32,618 nt of DNA from Archaeoglobi archaeon (GCA_029259415.1 JAPDIW010000018.1:1-32618), one strand, 5' to 3'; numbered from the stretch's first letter, positions 1-8,448 are shown. Notes: a model not told the origin generated them from the letters alone. Numbers and translations: made by a program.

Positions 1-84
1 CACAGCAGCTATTTCCTTTACTGGAGTTCCTTTTTCGAGTTGTTTGATGATCCATCTGATTTTCTTGTTTGTTAGCTTTCTCAC
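1..84 (-). CDS. Probable transposase, N-terminal fragment (cut by window edge)
   Basis: A minus-strand frame runs from a GTG at 84 off the left edge, giving 28 residues that begin VRKLTNKKIRWIIKQLEKG and continue into a helix rich in Lys, Glu and Ile. This resembles the first helix of the helix-turn-helix domain at the N-terminus of archaeal IS481-like transposases and related resolvase-type HTH proteins. The same frame is open upstream to about 153 without an ATG, so GTG is the only good start. No terminal inverted repeat can be identified between it and the next gene. The family call is an inference from a short stretch; a non-mobile HTH protein is possible. Confidence 0.4.
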   Translation of the reverse strand, partial: MRKLTNKKIRWIIKQLEKGTPVKEIAAV

Positions 85-129
85 AAGAGTTGGATGTTGG
101 GTTGTGAAATAATTTTTGGATACTACAGA

Positions 130-150
130 TTTTTCCTTTTTGAGGAAAAA
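130..150. promoter_or_regulatory. 8-bp inverted repeat upstream of the RAM-top6B operon
   Basis: TTTTTCCT at 130-137 and AGGAAAAA at 143-150 form a perfect 8-bp inverted repeat with a 5-base spacer. It ends just before the putative TATA box and so overlaps the position of the BRE element. It could be an operator or, on RNA, a weak hairpin. No bound factor can be named from the sequence. Confidence 0.35.
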
Positions 151-151
151 G

Positions 152-159
152 TATTAAAG
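152..159 (+). promoter_or_regulatory. Putative TATA box of the RAM-top6B operon
   Basis: TATTAAAG, preceded by the purine-rich gaggaaaaa (BRE-like), lies about 25 bp before the ATG at 180. That spacing predicts a leaderless or nearly leaderless transcript. No Shine-Dalgarno sequence precedes the ATG, which fits. Confidence 0.4.
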
Positions 160-179
160 TCTCTTTTGAACTTTAATTC

Positions 180-410
180 ATGGTAATCGGAGTAACCATG
201 GTCAACGTTGCTCCCGGCAAGGAGAAAGATGTGTATCTTGCCGTTAAGGGCAAAAAGGGGGTTCGCGAGGTTTACCATGTCTTTGGTGAGTTCGATTTTG
301 TTGTTATTATCGAGACAGACAGCCTTTCAGAGCTGAATAAGCTTGTGGATGAGATAAGAGGTATAGAGGGTGTAACCAAAACGCAGACGGTAATTGGAGC
401 TGAAATATGA
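180..410 (+). CDS. Stand-alone RAM (Lrp/AsnC ligand-binding) domain protein
   Basis: This 76-residue protein consists only of the alpha-beta RAM/ACT-like domain that forms the C-terminal effector half of Lrp/AsnC regulators. The pattern is visible as VIGVTMVNVAPGKE (strand 1), a helix, then GVREVYHVFGEFDFVVIIE, a second helix (LSELNKLVDEIRGIEGV) and the closing strand TKTQTVIGAEI. There is no DNA-binding helix-turn-helix. Such stand-alone modules oligomerise and bind amino acids or other small molecules; the ligand cannot be predicted. Its stop overlaps the top6B start (ATGA at 407-410), so the two are translationally coupled. The start at 180 matches the TATA spacing. Confidence 0.85.
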   Translation: MVIGVTMVNVAPGKEKDVYLAVKGKKGVREVYHVFGEFDFVVIIETDSLSELNKLVDEIRGIEGVTKTQTVIGAEI

Positions 411-2215
411 GTGGAAAGCATAGAGAAATCAGTGTTGCTGAGTTCTTCGAGAAAAACAAGCACATTCTTGGATATTCAAACCCGGCTAAGGCAATCATAA
501 CCGTCGTAAAGGAGGCTGTGGATAACGCTCTCGATGCATGTGAGGAAGCTGGAATTCTTCCAGACATCTTCGTCCGAATCTCAAAGGTTGACGACCATTT
601 CAAAATCGTCGTCGAGGACAACGGCCCTGGCATCCCAAAAGATCAAATTCCAAGGGTTTTCGGAAAGCTGCTTTACGGCTCAAGATTTCACGAGATAAGG
701 CAGAGCAGGGGGCAGCAAGGTATCGGCATTTCAGCAGCCGTTCTCTATGCTCAGTTAACAACAGGAAAGCCGGCTATAATCATATCGAAAACACCTGATG
801 AGGAGAAGGCAAAGAAGGTTGTTCTGTACATCAACACGAAGAAAAACGAGCCTGAAATTGTTGAAGAAGGGAAAGAGGAGTGGTACCTCCCAAGCGGCAC
901 GAAAATTGAACTGGAGATTGCAGGTAACTACGTCAGAGAGAGGAAGCAGAGCGTTTATGAGTATTTGAGGGAGACCTCTGTCATAAATCCACATGCAAAG
1001 ATAACTTTCGTTGAACCTGATGGGACGATAAACGAGTTTAAGAGAGTAACTGAAGACGTTCCACCACCTCCCAAGTCCATCAAACCTCACCCACATGGGA
1101 TAGAGCTTGGAACGCTGATGAACATGCTTAAAGCGACAAAAGCAACGACTTTGCGGAAGTTTTTAAAGGACGAGTTTGTTAGAGTGGGGGACAAGATTGC
1201 CGACGATGTTTTAAAGAGAGGTGGTTTCAACGGAGATGAGGTTCCGCAGGAGATGGGAAGAAACGAGGCTGCGAGACTGCTAAATGCATTCCGGCAGACT
1301 GACTTCCTTCCACCACCGACGGACTGCCTTTCCCCTATAGGCGAGGCGATGATTGCCAAAAGCCTGATGGCAGAGTACCAGCCTGAGTTTGTGTATGCTG
1401 TAACCAGAAAACCCAAGGTTTACTCAGGCCACCCCTTCCTTGTGGAAGTTGGGATCGCTTACGGTGGCGAGATAAAATCTGAAAAGGTCACGCTGCTCAG
1501 ATACGCTAACAAGATACCCCTTCTCTACCAGCAGGGAGGTTGCGCTCTGACAAAGGCTGTTGAAGGTGTTAACTGGAAGTCTTACGGTATGCTCCAGAAT
1601 AAGGGTGAGCTTCCATCTGCTCCTGCTGTCATACTTATACACCTCGCATCAACCAACATCCCCTATACATCAGAGTCAAAAGAGAGTGTGGCTGCAATTC
1701 CAGAGATAGTTGACGAAACTCGCCTTGCACTTCAGGAAGTTGGGAGAAGGGTGAAGGAGTATCTCGATAGAAAGAACAGACAGCAAAAGAAGAGGAAAAA
1801 GGAAGAAATGATTGGAAAGGTTTTACCACTGATTGCTGAAAAGGTGTGCGAAATTCTCGAGAAGGAACCGCTTGAAATTGACAGAATTGTTGCGAGAATA
1901 ATGGGTTATCTGCATGTTGAAAGAGTTGTGTATGAAAAGGACGGTGTCAAGGAGGTTACTATAAGAGTCTCCAATTTTACTCGTTCTAAGAGAAGTATAA
2001 AGCTGTATGAGATGTGTTCTGGAGAGGTCAAGGCTGATGGAGCAAAGATTTCGGGATCGGGTTACTCAACGATTATGTGGAACGTAGAGGTGAAACCAGA
2101 AGAGGAAGTTGAACTTAGCTACCAGCTAAAAGGGAAGATCATTAACAAAAATCCGCTTGTTGAGGGAATTGAAGAAGACCTGCTGAGTGGAGCGGAAGTT
2201 ATGAATTTGCTCTGA
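407..2215 (+). CDS. top6B: DNA topoisomerase VI subunit B (ATPase subunit)
   Basis: 602 residues, full length for archaeal Top6B. With Top6A it forms the A2B2 type IIB topoisomerase that relaxes and decatenates DNA; this subunit is the ATP-operated gate. The GHKL fold is clear: N-box EAVDNALDA (catalytic E36, N40), DNGPGIP at 71-77 and the glycine-rich lid GQQGIGIS at 102-109. A helix-two-turn-helix region follows, then the transducer domain containing LLYQQGG near residue 370. The last ~80 residues are beta-rich (KLYEMCSGEVKADGAKI onward) and look like the Ig-like C-terminal domain of some euryarchaeal Top6B proteins. top6A is not in the window, although it is often the neighbour; it must be elsewhere. 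Start overlaps the upstream RAM gene. Confidence 0.97.
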   Translation: MSGKHREISVAEFFEKNKHILGYSNPAKAIITVVKEAVDNALDACEEAGILPDIFVRISKVDDHFKIVVEDNGPGIPKDQIPRVFGKLLYGSRFHEIRQSRGQQGIGISAAVLYAQLTTGKPAIIISKTPDEEKAKKVVLYINTKKNEPEIVEEGKEEWYLPSGTKIELEIAGNYVRERKQSVYEYLRETSVINPHAKITFVEPDGTINEFKRVTEDVPPPPKSIKPHPHGIELGTLMNMLKATKATTLRKFLKDEFVRVGDKIADDVLKRGGFNGDEVPQEMGRNEAARLLNAFRQTDFLPPPTDCLSPIGEAMIAKSLMAEYQPEFVYAVTRKPKVYSGHPFLVEVGIAYGGEIKSEKVTLLRYANKIPLLYQQGGCALTKAVEGVNWKSYGMLQNKGELPSAPAVILIHLASTNIPYTSESKESVAAIPEIVDETRLALQEVGRRVKEYLDRKNRQQKKRKKEEMIGKVLPLIAEKVCEILEKEPLEIDRIVARIMGYLHVERVVYEKDGVKEVTIRVSNFTRSKRSIKLYEMCSGEVKADGAKISGSGYSTIMWNVEVKPEEEVELSYQLKGKIINKNPLVEGIEEDLLSGAEVMNLL

Positions 2216-2318
2216 GTTATCAAACATTGTTTTCCCATTTCGTTCAATACGATTTACCGTTCATTGGCATATTAATTCTTATTGTGAGTAAGCAAAGGTT
2301 TCATGAGAAATAACAAAG

Positions 2319-2327
2319 CTTAAAAGG
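2319..2327 (+). promoter_or_regulatory. Putative TATA box of the FAD dehydrogenase-tldDE operon
   Basis: CTTAAAAGG, preceded by aacaaag, sits about 26-33 bp before the ATG at 2353, typical of an archaeal leaderless promoter. The rest of the 137-base gap (2216-2352) holds no ORF with a credible start and no RNA gene that I can recognise. Confidence 0.4.
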
Positions 2328-2352
2328 CCTCTTACCCCCAACCAAGAAATGT

Positions 2353-3756
2353 ATGAAATTTGACGTCATCATTATTGGAGCAGGACCAGGAGGGATGTTC
2401 GCTGCATACAAGCTTGCAGGAAAGCTCAAAACTGCTATTTTTGAGATGGGCAGAGACATTTCAAGAAGAAAGTGTCCTAGCGACCTTTCCGAGAGCTACT
2501 GTACAAAATGCAACCCTTGCAACATAACATCAGGGGTCGGAGGGGCTGGTGGCTTATCTGACGGAAAGCTGAATTATGTACACCCTGACTACCCTTCAAG
2601 CTTCTCTGTTGGCGGTGACTTCGACTTTCTTGATCCAGACTACCTTGTCGAAAAGATGAAAGAAGTCGACGATATTTTCCTCAAACACGGTGCTCCAGAC
2701 GAGCTTTACGGAGACGACCTCGATAAAATCGAAGAATTCCTTAAGAAGGCCAATGCAGCAGGAATTGAGTTCGTGCCGTTGAGGCAGAGACACGTTGGCA
2801 GTGATGAACTTCCTAAAGTCGTTAAAAGCATCGAAGACAAGCTAAAGAAGGACGGCGTTAAAATATACACTCGCAAGACAGTCGTAGACATAGATCCGGA
2901 GAGAAAGGTCGTAAGAACGGAAAAAGGAGAGGAGTTTGGTTACGATTATCTGATAATCGCCGTTGGCAGAAGTGGGGCGAGCTGGCTCGAAAAGTGGGCC
3001 AAGGAATACAACCTTGAGGTGGCTGAGAACTCGAAGGCTATTGACGTTGGCGTCAGAGTTGAAGTGCCGGCATCGATAATGGATGATATAACTTCCACAA
3101 TTTACGATCCAAAGCTGAGAGTTGTGACGAAAAGGCACGACGACTACATGAGGACTTTCTGCACCTGTCCGAGGGGATGGGTGATAAGGGAAGATTACGG
3201 CGATTTTTGTCTGGTAAACGGGCACAGTAAGGCTAAGGAAAAGAGTAGCAACACTAATTTTGCTCTGCTTGGTCACTACGAGTTCACCGAACCATTTGAT
3301 GAGCCCAACGAATGGGGTAGGGATCTGGCAAGGATAACAACAAAGCTTGGAGGAGGAAATCCAATAGTACAAAGGTTGAAAGACCTAAGATTTGGAAGGA
3401 GAAGCACGGAAAGCAGAATAAAGAACAACAGGCTCGTTCAGCCGACATTAAAAACAGCAATTCCGGGAGACATAAGCCTCGCCTATCCTGGAAGGGCTAT
3501 TGACGATATTCTCGATGCTCTTGAAAGGCTCGATAAGGTGATTCCCGGTGTTGCTGACGATTCAACACTCCTCTATGCCCCTGAAGTTAAATTCTACTCC
3601 CTCAAGCTGAAAGTTGACGAGTGGATGAGGACGAACATACCATACATTTACGCAATAGGTGATGGGGCGGGTGTGAGCAGAGGTATTGTAGGTGCAGCTG
3701 TGACGGGTTTGATCGCTGCTGAGGGTATTCTCAAGGAAAGAGGGAGGAGTGAATGA
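2353..3756 (+). CDS. FAD-dependent dehydrogenase (COG2509-like)
   Basis: 467 residues. The N-terminal Rossmann motif IIIGAGPGGMFAAYKLA (GAGPGG at 9-14) and the C-terminal YAIGDGAGVSRGIVGAA segment are the two FAD-contacting elements of the glutathione-reductase-like flavoprotein family. Between them is a four-cysteine group C41, C50, C53, C56 (CTKCNPC), then a glycine-rich GVGGAGGLSDGKLN stretch characteristic of the 'uncharacterised FAD-dependent dehydrogenase' family. The cysteines could bind a metal or an iron-sulfur cluster, but that is not shown. No transmembrane segment. Substrate unknown. The stop overlaps the tldD start (ATGA at 3753-3756), which implies co-translation with tldD-tldE and possibly a shared substrate. 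Confidence 0.85.
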   Translation: MKFDVIIIGAGPGGMFAAYKLAGKLKTAIFEMGRDISRRKCPSDLSESYCTKCNPCNITSGVGGAGGLSDGKLNYVHPDYPSSFSVGGDFDFLDPDYLVEKMKEVDDIFLKHGAPDELYGDDLDKIEEFLKKANAAGIEFVPLRQRHVGSDELPKVVKSIEDKLKKDGVKIYTRKTVVDIDPERKVVRTEKGEEFGYDYLIIAVGRSGASWLEKWAKEYNLEVAENSKAIDVGVRVEVPASIMDDITSTIYDPKLRVVTKRHDDYMRTFCTCPRGWVIREDYGDFCLVNGHSKAKEKSSNTNFALLGHYEFTEPFDEPNEWGRDLARITTKLGGGNPIVQRLKDLRFGRRSTESRIKNNRLVQPTLKTAIPGDISLAYPGRAIDDILDALERLDKVIPGVADDSTLLYAPEVKFYSLKLKVDEWMRTNIPYIYAIGDGAGVSRGIVGAAVTGLIAAEGILKERGRSE

Positions 3757-5030
3757 AGTTCTGGGATATCAGGAAAGTTGAAAATTTTTCCCTCAACCTT
3801 CAGCTTGAGAATGGAAAGCTGGAGAAGCCGAGATACAGCAAATCATCCAGCAAGGGTTTCAGGGTTCTCAAGAACGGGTTCTGGGGGATTTTTGAGGGAG
3901 ATGTTGAAGACAATGTGGGGCTAAAGGAGGCGGAGAAAAACGCATTCACGCAGGGAGATGGGGATATAGAAGAGATTGCCAGTAAAGGAAGCTACAGAAT
4001 GAGGGTAAAGAGAGATCCTCAAGATGTCTCTATCGAGGAGAAGGTGGAGTTGCTGAAAGACATTGAGAAAATAATCAGGGATGTCTGCGTAAGCACGAAA
4101 GTCGTTTACTTCGAGAACAGAAGAAAATTCCAGTACAGAGACTCATGTGGCTCGGAAGTTGAGTATGAGGTTTTGAGGACTGGCGTCTCCATTATGGGTG
4201 TGGGCAAGGGTAAGAGCATACAGTTTCTCTCAAAGAGGCAGATGAGGGTTGGCGGTTACGAAGTTCTGGATGGTGTTGATGACAAAGCTTATGAGATCGT
4301 CGAAGTTTTGCCTAAGCTCGTCGATGCTTCATCCCCTCCCTCAGGTCAAATGAACGTTGTAATGGATTCCAGCCTGGCGGGTGTTTTCGTCCATGAGGCC
4401 TTTGGCCATGCCGTTGAAGCCGACCACGTGCTTCAAGGAGCAACGGTGCTTAAAGGAATGCTGAACCAGAAGGTGGCTGATGAAAGTGTAACGATAATCG
4501 ACGATCCGACTCTCCCGGAATTCGGTTTCTTCCCCTTCGACGATGAGGGCGTAAGGGCAGAGAAAAAGGAGATAGTCAAGAACGGAATTCTCAAAAGCTT
4601 CCTCCACAATAGAGAGACCACGAAAAAACTTGGTGGCGTTCCCGGAAATGCGCGGAGTCAGGGTGTTGACGTGCCGATTGTCAGGATGAGCAACACGTAC
4701 ATTGATAGCCACGAGTACAGATTTGATGAGCTTATTGAGGAGTGTGGAGAAGGAGTCTACCTGATCGGGTCGAGGGGTGGGGAGACCAATCCTGCAACGG
4801 GTTACTTCCACTTCAATGCTCAGTATGGGTATCTCATCAGGAATGGAGAGCTTGCTGAGATGGTCAGGGATGTCTCCCTCTCTGGAAACACTCTGGAAAT
4901 TCTGAAAGATGTTAAAATTGGCAGAGAAATTGACTTTGACCCCGGATTTTGCGGTAAGGCAGGTCAGCTTGTTCCCGTTTCTGATGGATCTCCTCCTGTT
5001 CTTTGCAGAGCGACGGTTGGTGGGGCGTAA
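3753..5030 (+). CDS. tldD: TldD metallopeptidase subunit
   Basis: 425 residues. TldD is the catalytic, zinc-containing half of the TldD/TldE heterodimer, a protease that takes unfolded peptides into a narrow channel; in Escherichia coli it matures microcin B17 and degrades CcdA antitoxin. The HExxxH motif is present as HEAFGHAVE (H214, E215, H219), and the third zinc ligand is probably C400 in FCGKAGQ, matching the MCGKxGQ context of E. coli TldD. The RGGETNPATG segment near residue 346 is also typical. It overlaps the upstream dehydrogenase by 4 bases and ends in TAATG with tldE. All catalytic residues are intact. Confidence 0.95.
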   Translation: MKFWDIRKVENFSLNLQLENGKLEKPRYSKSSSKGFRVLKNGFWGIFEGDVEDNVGLKEAEKNAFTQGDGDIEEIASKGSYRMRVKRDPQDVSIEEKVELLKDIEKIIRDVCVSTKVVYFENRRKFQYRDSCGSEVEYEVLRTGVSIMGVGKGKSIQFLSKRQMRVGGYEVLDGVDDKAYEIVEVLPKLVDASSPPSGQMNVVMDSSLAGVFVHEAFGHAVEADHVLQGATVLKGMLNQKVADESVTIIDDPTLPEFGFFPFDDEGVRAEKKEIVKNGILKSFLHNRETTKKLGGVPGNARSQGVDVPIVRMSNTYIDSHEYRFDELIEECGEGVYLIGSRGGETNPATGYFHFNAQYGYLIRNGELAEMVRDVSLSGNTLEILKDVKIGREIDFDPGFCGKAGQLVPVSDGSPPVLCRATVGGA

Positions 5031-6202
5031 TGGAGTGGGAAATATTTGAGTATAAAACAAGATTCATATCAGCGGAGGTTGAAGCAGGAAAGCTCAAGTA
5101 TGTGAGCTCCGGTCTTGAGCACGGTTTCTCAGCAAGGGTGATTTTAAACGGAAGAGTGGGATTCGCTTCGGCATCAACGAAAGATGAGGCTCTGTCTCTG
5201 GCTGAAAAGATAGCGAAAGTATCGGAGAATGAACTTGATGACTTCCCCTGCGAGAAACCTGTGAGAGTTAAGGGGATTTACGACAGAAAGGTAGAGGAAG
5301 TAGATTCCGAATTTATTATGGATGAGTTTGAGAGGCTAAAGAGCGCTGCTGATAAGGCGAACATAGCAGCTGCAAAAATCGAGCATGCAGTTGAAGAGGT
5401 GAGAATAACCAACTCTTTTGGGCTCGAAAGCTACGAGAAGTCAACCTCTTCATCCTTCATGGTCGAGGCCGTTTTTCAGGAAGGCAGTGCCTACGAAGTT
5501 TGCGAAAGTAGAAGCATCGAACTTGATATTGAGGAGGCTGTAAAAAGGGCCGAAAGGCTTGCGGTGGATTCTGCCTCAGCGGTCAAAATTGACAGCGGAT
5601 TCTACGATGTTGTTCTTCAGCCAATTGCTGTCCACCAGCTACTCTCAAACACACTCTACCCCTCGCTTTCAGCGGAGAATGTAGAGAAGGGCAGGAGTGC
5701 TGTTAAGCTCGGTGATGAATTTGGGAGAATAACAATTATCGATGACCCCACTGTTGAGGGTGGCCTGATGAGCTGCGGATTTGATGACGAAGGGGTTTCG
5801 GCAAGAAAAACAGTCTTGACCGAAAATGGCGTCGTTAAGAGCTACTACACCGACTGGAAGCATTCCAAAAAGTATGGTGTTACTGGAAATGGATTCAGGC
5901 TTGATAACAGCATCCCGTCACCGATGGTTAGCAATGTTGTCATAGAAACAGAGAAATGCGAGAATGATAACTGTCTCGTAATCCACTCCCTGATCGGCTC
6001 CCATACTGCAAATCCTGTTAGCGGTGAGTTCAGTCTTGAGTGCAACAACGCTTACTTCAAAGGGATGGCTGTCAAAGGAGCAATGATATACGGAAACGTT
6101 TTCGATTTGCTGAAAAAGGTTGAGGGTGGCTTGGAAGAAGTGAGACAGGTGGAGAACACAATCACAAAGTCACTGCGCTTTGAGGGTGTTAGGGTTATCT
6201 GA
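5030..6202 (+). CDS. tldE: TldE/PmbA, non-catalytic partner of TldD
   Basis: 390 residues from the ATG at 5030, which overlaps the tldD stop by one base (TAATG). An in-frame ATG at 5003 lies inside tldD and would add nine residues (MQSDGWWGV) unlike the family, so I reject it. The protein shares the TldD fold but lacks the HExxxH motif, as expected for TldE/PmbA; the equivalent region reads YDVVLQPIAVHQLLSNTL. The SLIGSHTANPVSGEFSLECN segment is characteristic of TldE. It should form the heterodimer with the upstream TldD. The 3' end overlaps a convergent gene by 8 bases. Confidence 0.93.
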   Translation: MEWEIFEYKTRFISAEVEAGKLKYVSSGLEHGFSARVILNGRVGFASASTKDEALSLAEKIAKVSENELDDFPCEKPVRVKGIYDRKVEEVDSEFIMDEFERLKSAADKANIAAAKIEHAVEEVRITNSFGLESYEKSTSSSFMVEAVFQEGSAYEVCESRSIELDIEEAVKRAERLAVDSASAVKIDSGFYDVVLQPIAVHQLLSNTLYPSLSAENVEKGRSAVKLGDEFGRITIIDDPTVEGGLMSCGFDDEGVSARKTVLTENGVVKSYYTDWKHSKKYGVTGNGFRLDNSIPSPMVSNVVIETEKCENDNCLVIHSLIGSHTANPVSGEFSLECNNAYFKGMAVKGAMIYGNVFDLLKKVEGGLEEVRQVENTITKSLRFEGVRVI

Positions 6203-6638
6203 ACATTTTGGTGACGAACATTGCTACGAACAGCAGGAAAATCAATGCAATGATTAGCAAAAACACGTCTCTTGCGAGCCTTCCTAGCTTCAATTTCTGC
6301 TCCCTCTCCATAACCTGAAAATCCAGTGACTTGCTGGAACTCTCATATCCAGCTTTGCCTTTAAACCTTACTTCCAGCTTGTGCTTCCCCTTGTATGGTG
6401 CCGGGAATGCGAAGCTAAACATCCCGAACTCGTTCGTCTCAGCCTTCCCAAGCTCTCTTCCGTCAACGTAGATTGTAACCTGAGCTTTTTCCAGTGGAAT
6501 CCAAGATTTTTTCTCCTCATCATAGTACGTGAGCCAGCCCTCTACCGTCACGATGTCGTCTTCTGCTGGAGCAGCATCGAGAAAGTGTGCCGAAATCCTC
6601 GTTTTACGGGATGATAAACTTGAAGAAGACATACACAA
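6195..6638 (-). CDS. C-terminally anchored Ig/transthyretin-like protein of the pilus cassette
   Basis: Up to 147 residues. Residues ~30-110 form a beta-sandwich repeat with the pattern IPLEKAQVTIYVDGRELGKA, NEFGMFSFAFPAPYKGKHKL, typical of carboxypeptidase-regulatory/transthyretin-like or Ig-like domains (the 'G.....T...G.F.F' layout). One transmembrane helix lies at ~124-142 (VFLLIIALIFLLFVAMFV) followed by a short basic tail, so it is a tail anchor. No signal peptide is visible. The start is uncertain: ATG at 6638 or 6632, both inside the upstream tadC-like gene, or a GTG further in near residue 30. It follows the secretion ATPase and membrane platform genes and is probably an accessory of that machine. 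Function unknown. Confidence 0.7.
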   Translation of the reverse strand: MCMSSSSLSSRKTRISAHFLDAAPAEDDIVTVEGWLTYYDEEKKSWIPLEKAQVTIYVDGRELGKAETNEFGMFSFAFPAPYKGKHKLEVRFKGKAGYESSSKSLDFQVMEREQKLKLGRLARDVFLLIIALIFLLFVAMFVTKMFR

Positions 6639-8448
6639 CCACCACCAGGATGAACACGTGCTTTAAACCAGCTTCAATCCTTCCCTCACCCATCTGACCG
6701 GCCATTATACCTGAGAAGAATGCGACGAGCAGTGAAGTCTGCATGAATGTATCCTTAATAGCTTTGAGATCAATTTTCGCGGTAAACTGAGTGGCTTCAA
6801 CGGATACGAAGACTGTGAGCATATTCTGAATAAGAATGTAAGCCGTGTAAAGGAAAACAGCAAAGGCGAGGTAAATAATAATCGTGTACATGCTCATCTG
6901 AGCTTTTATCCTGTCCCTAACTTCTATTTCCAGTTCAGAGTACATAGAGGCAGTGTTTAAAGCATCCCTTATGCTCGGCGTTGACTCAATTGCCTTCACG
7001 AGCAGTGTTATTGCCTTTGCCACAATTTGACTCCTAATTCTGCTCTCAATTTTTTCCAGAGCAGATGTGATAAGTTCACCCCACTCAACCTCTCTCTTGA
7101 TTTTTCTTATTTCTTTTCCTAACATGCCAAGCTCACTTTCTGAAATATGTCTTAACGCTTCAACCACGTTTAATCCTGCTTCATTTAGGGAAGCTAGTTG
7201 CTTCATAAATTCCGGGAGTTCTCTCTCCATTCTTGAAAGCAGTCTCCTCTTGTACTCGATGAACACTATTGACGGAAAGATTACAACTGAAAGCGTGATG
7301 AAAATCAGCAAGTCGAGGTCTATTTTACCGTAAAAGTAAACAAATACGAAGATGGCCGGAACAATGAGATAGAAAGATAGAGCTCGAAGTGTTAGCAAGT
7401 ACGGCTCCTCGACAAGGGGTCTCTTCAGAAAATTCAGCACCCTCCTCAACCTCAGTCTCCAGACGTCAATCTTGAACCCGGGTTCTCTGTCAGCAATATT
7501 GAAAAAGATGTCGCTTCCCCCTCTTTTTTTGTGCTCAGCAAAACCCACAGGCTCACTCGGCATTGAGGAATTAATCAACCACATTAACAGCAGTGAACCG
7601 AGAGGTATGAAAGTGAACATAACAATCCTGAACATTTCCATCGTTCCTGAACCTATCATCTGGAAAACTACAAGCACAGTCAGAAAGAACAGCGGAGCGA
7701 CAATGAAAAGGGCCAAATAGACCTCAGCAAAGACTTGAAGGGTTTCAAAGAAAAGGGTGTAATACGTTTCCCTTTCAGTAAGCAACTGCTCCGATTTTGC
7801 TCTCAGATATTCTACTACATCTCCTCCACCTTCGTAGACGTTGATAAAGTTCTCCAGGAATACCTTTAGCTTCTCTGATGGTGTTGTATCTGACACGTAT
7901 TTCATGGCAGATATCAGATCGTACCCAAATACCTCGACAAGTGTCACGACTTTGTCGAACTCTCTGCTGACCTCGCCGAAAATTTCCCTGTTTTCTGCCA
8001 CAAATCCAAAAATTGAGATTAACGGTACGCCACCCTTTGCCATTCCAAGCATCATGTTCACAGCATGTGGTAGGGAAGACTCTATCTTACCCTTCCTAAT
8101 ATTGGAAAGGTAGAAGGGATACGTGAGAATCAGATACCTCGTGAAGCCAAAGGCCAGGATTGCAAAGCCCGCTACTAAGGCTAGTTCGAACTCCCAGTAA
8201 GGGATCGTAAAGCCCCTTATTACTAAAACTCCATCTGGTCTCACGAGTTCTGACACGAGGAAACCGAGGAGAACCCCGGGGATAATAGAGAGCAACGGGT
8301 AAAAAAGAGCAATGGAAAGGAGTTCCGGTACGGTCATTTTTAACCTAGCGCTCTCAAGTGCGGAAGATAGGGTCAAATACTTTCCCGGTTTTTTTCGGTA
8401 TCTTTTCCTGTAAAACTTCCTGAGAGCTAGTGGGGTGTAAAGGGTCAT
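6604..8448 (-). CDS. TadC/ArlJ-like integral membrane platform of a type IV pilus-type system
   Basis: 614 residues, twice the size of a single T2SSF-domain protein because it carries two such domains. The first is at ~125-255 (LPHAVNMMLGMAKGGVPLIS) and the second at ~405-545 (LPEFMKQLASLNEAGLNVVE). Hydrophobic segments at about 43-68, 88-112, 240-265, 275-295, in the 355-395 region and several near the C-terminus make it a polytopic membrane protein. This arrangement is the archaeal pilus/archaellum platform on which the ATPase acts. It overlaps the ATPase gene by 4 bases (ATGA), and GGAGGAGGG at the end of that gene serves as its ribosome binding site. Archaellum genes (arlB-H) are absent, so a pilus or secretion role is more likely than swimming. 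Confidence 0.9.
   Translation of the reverse strand: MTLYTPLALRKFYRKRYRKKPGKYLTLSSALESARLKMTVPELLSIALFYPLLSIIPGVLLGFLVSELVRPDGVLVIRGFTIPYWEFELALVAGFAILAFGFTRYLILTYPFYLSNIRKGKIESSLPHAVNMMLGMAKGGVPLISIFGFVAENREIFGEVSREFDKVVTLVEVFGYDLISAMKYVSDTTPSEKLKVFLENFINVYEGGGDVVEYLRAKSEQLLTERETYYTLFFETLQVFAEVYLALFIVAPLFFLTVLVVFQMIGSGTMEMFRIVMFTFIPLGSLLLMWLINSSMPSEPVGFAEHKKRGGSDIFFNIADREPGFKIDVWRLRLRRVLNFLKRPLVEEPYLLTLRALSFYLIVPAIFVFVYFYGKIDLDLLIFITLSVVIFPSIVFIEYKRRLLSRMERELPEFMKQLASLNEAGLNVVEALRHISESELGMLGKEIRKIKREVEWGELITSALEKIESRIRSQIVAKAITLLVKAIESTPSIRDALNTASMYSELEIEVRDRIKAQMSMYTIIIYLAFAVFLYTAYILIQNMLTVFVSVEATQFTAKIDLKAIKDTFMQTSLLVAFFSGIMAGQMGEGRIEAGLKHVFILVVVVYVFFKFIIP

Noticed and set aside
5003-5029. 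Upstream ATG for tldE
   Set aside because: It lies inside tldD in another frame and adds residues unlike TldE; the TAATG coupled start at 5030 is the better choice.
4341-5060. 239-residue minus-strand frame opposite tldD
   Set aside because: It lies wholly over a well-supported catalytic gene with intact motifs; long antisense frames are common opposite such genes.
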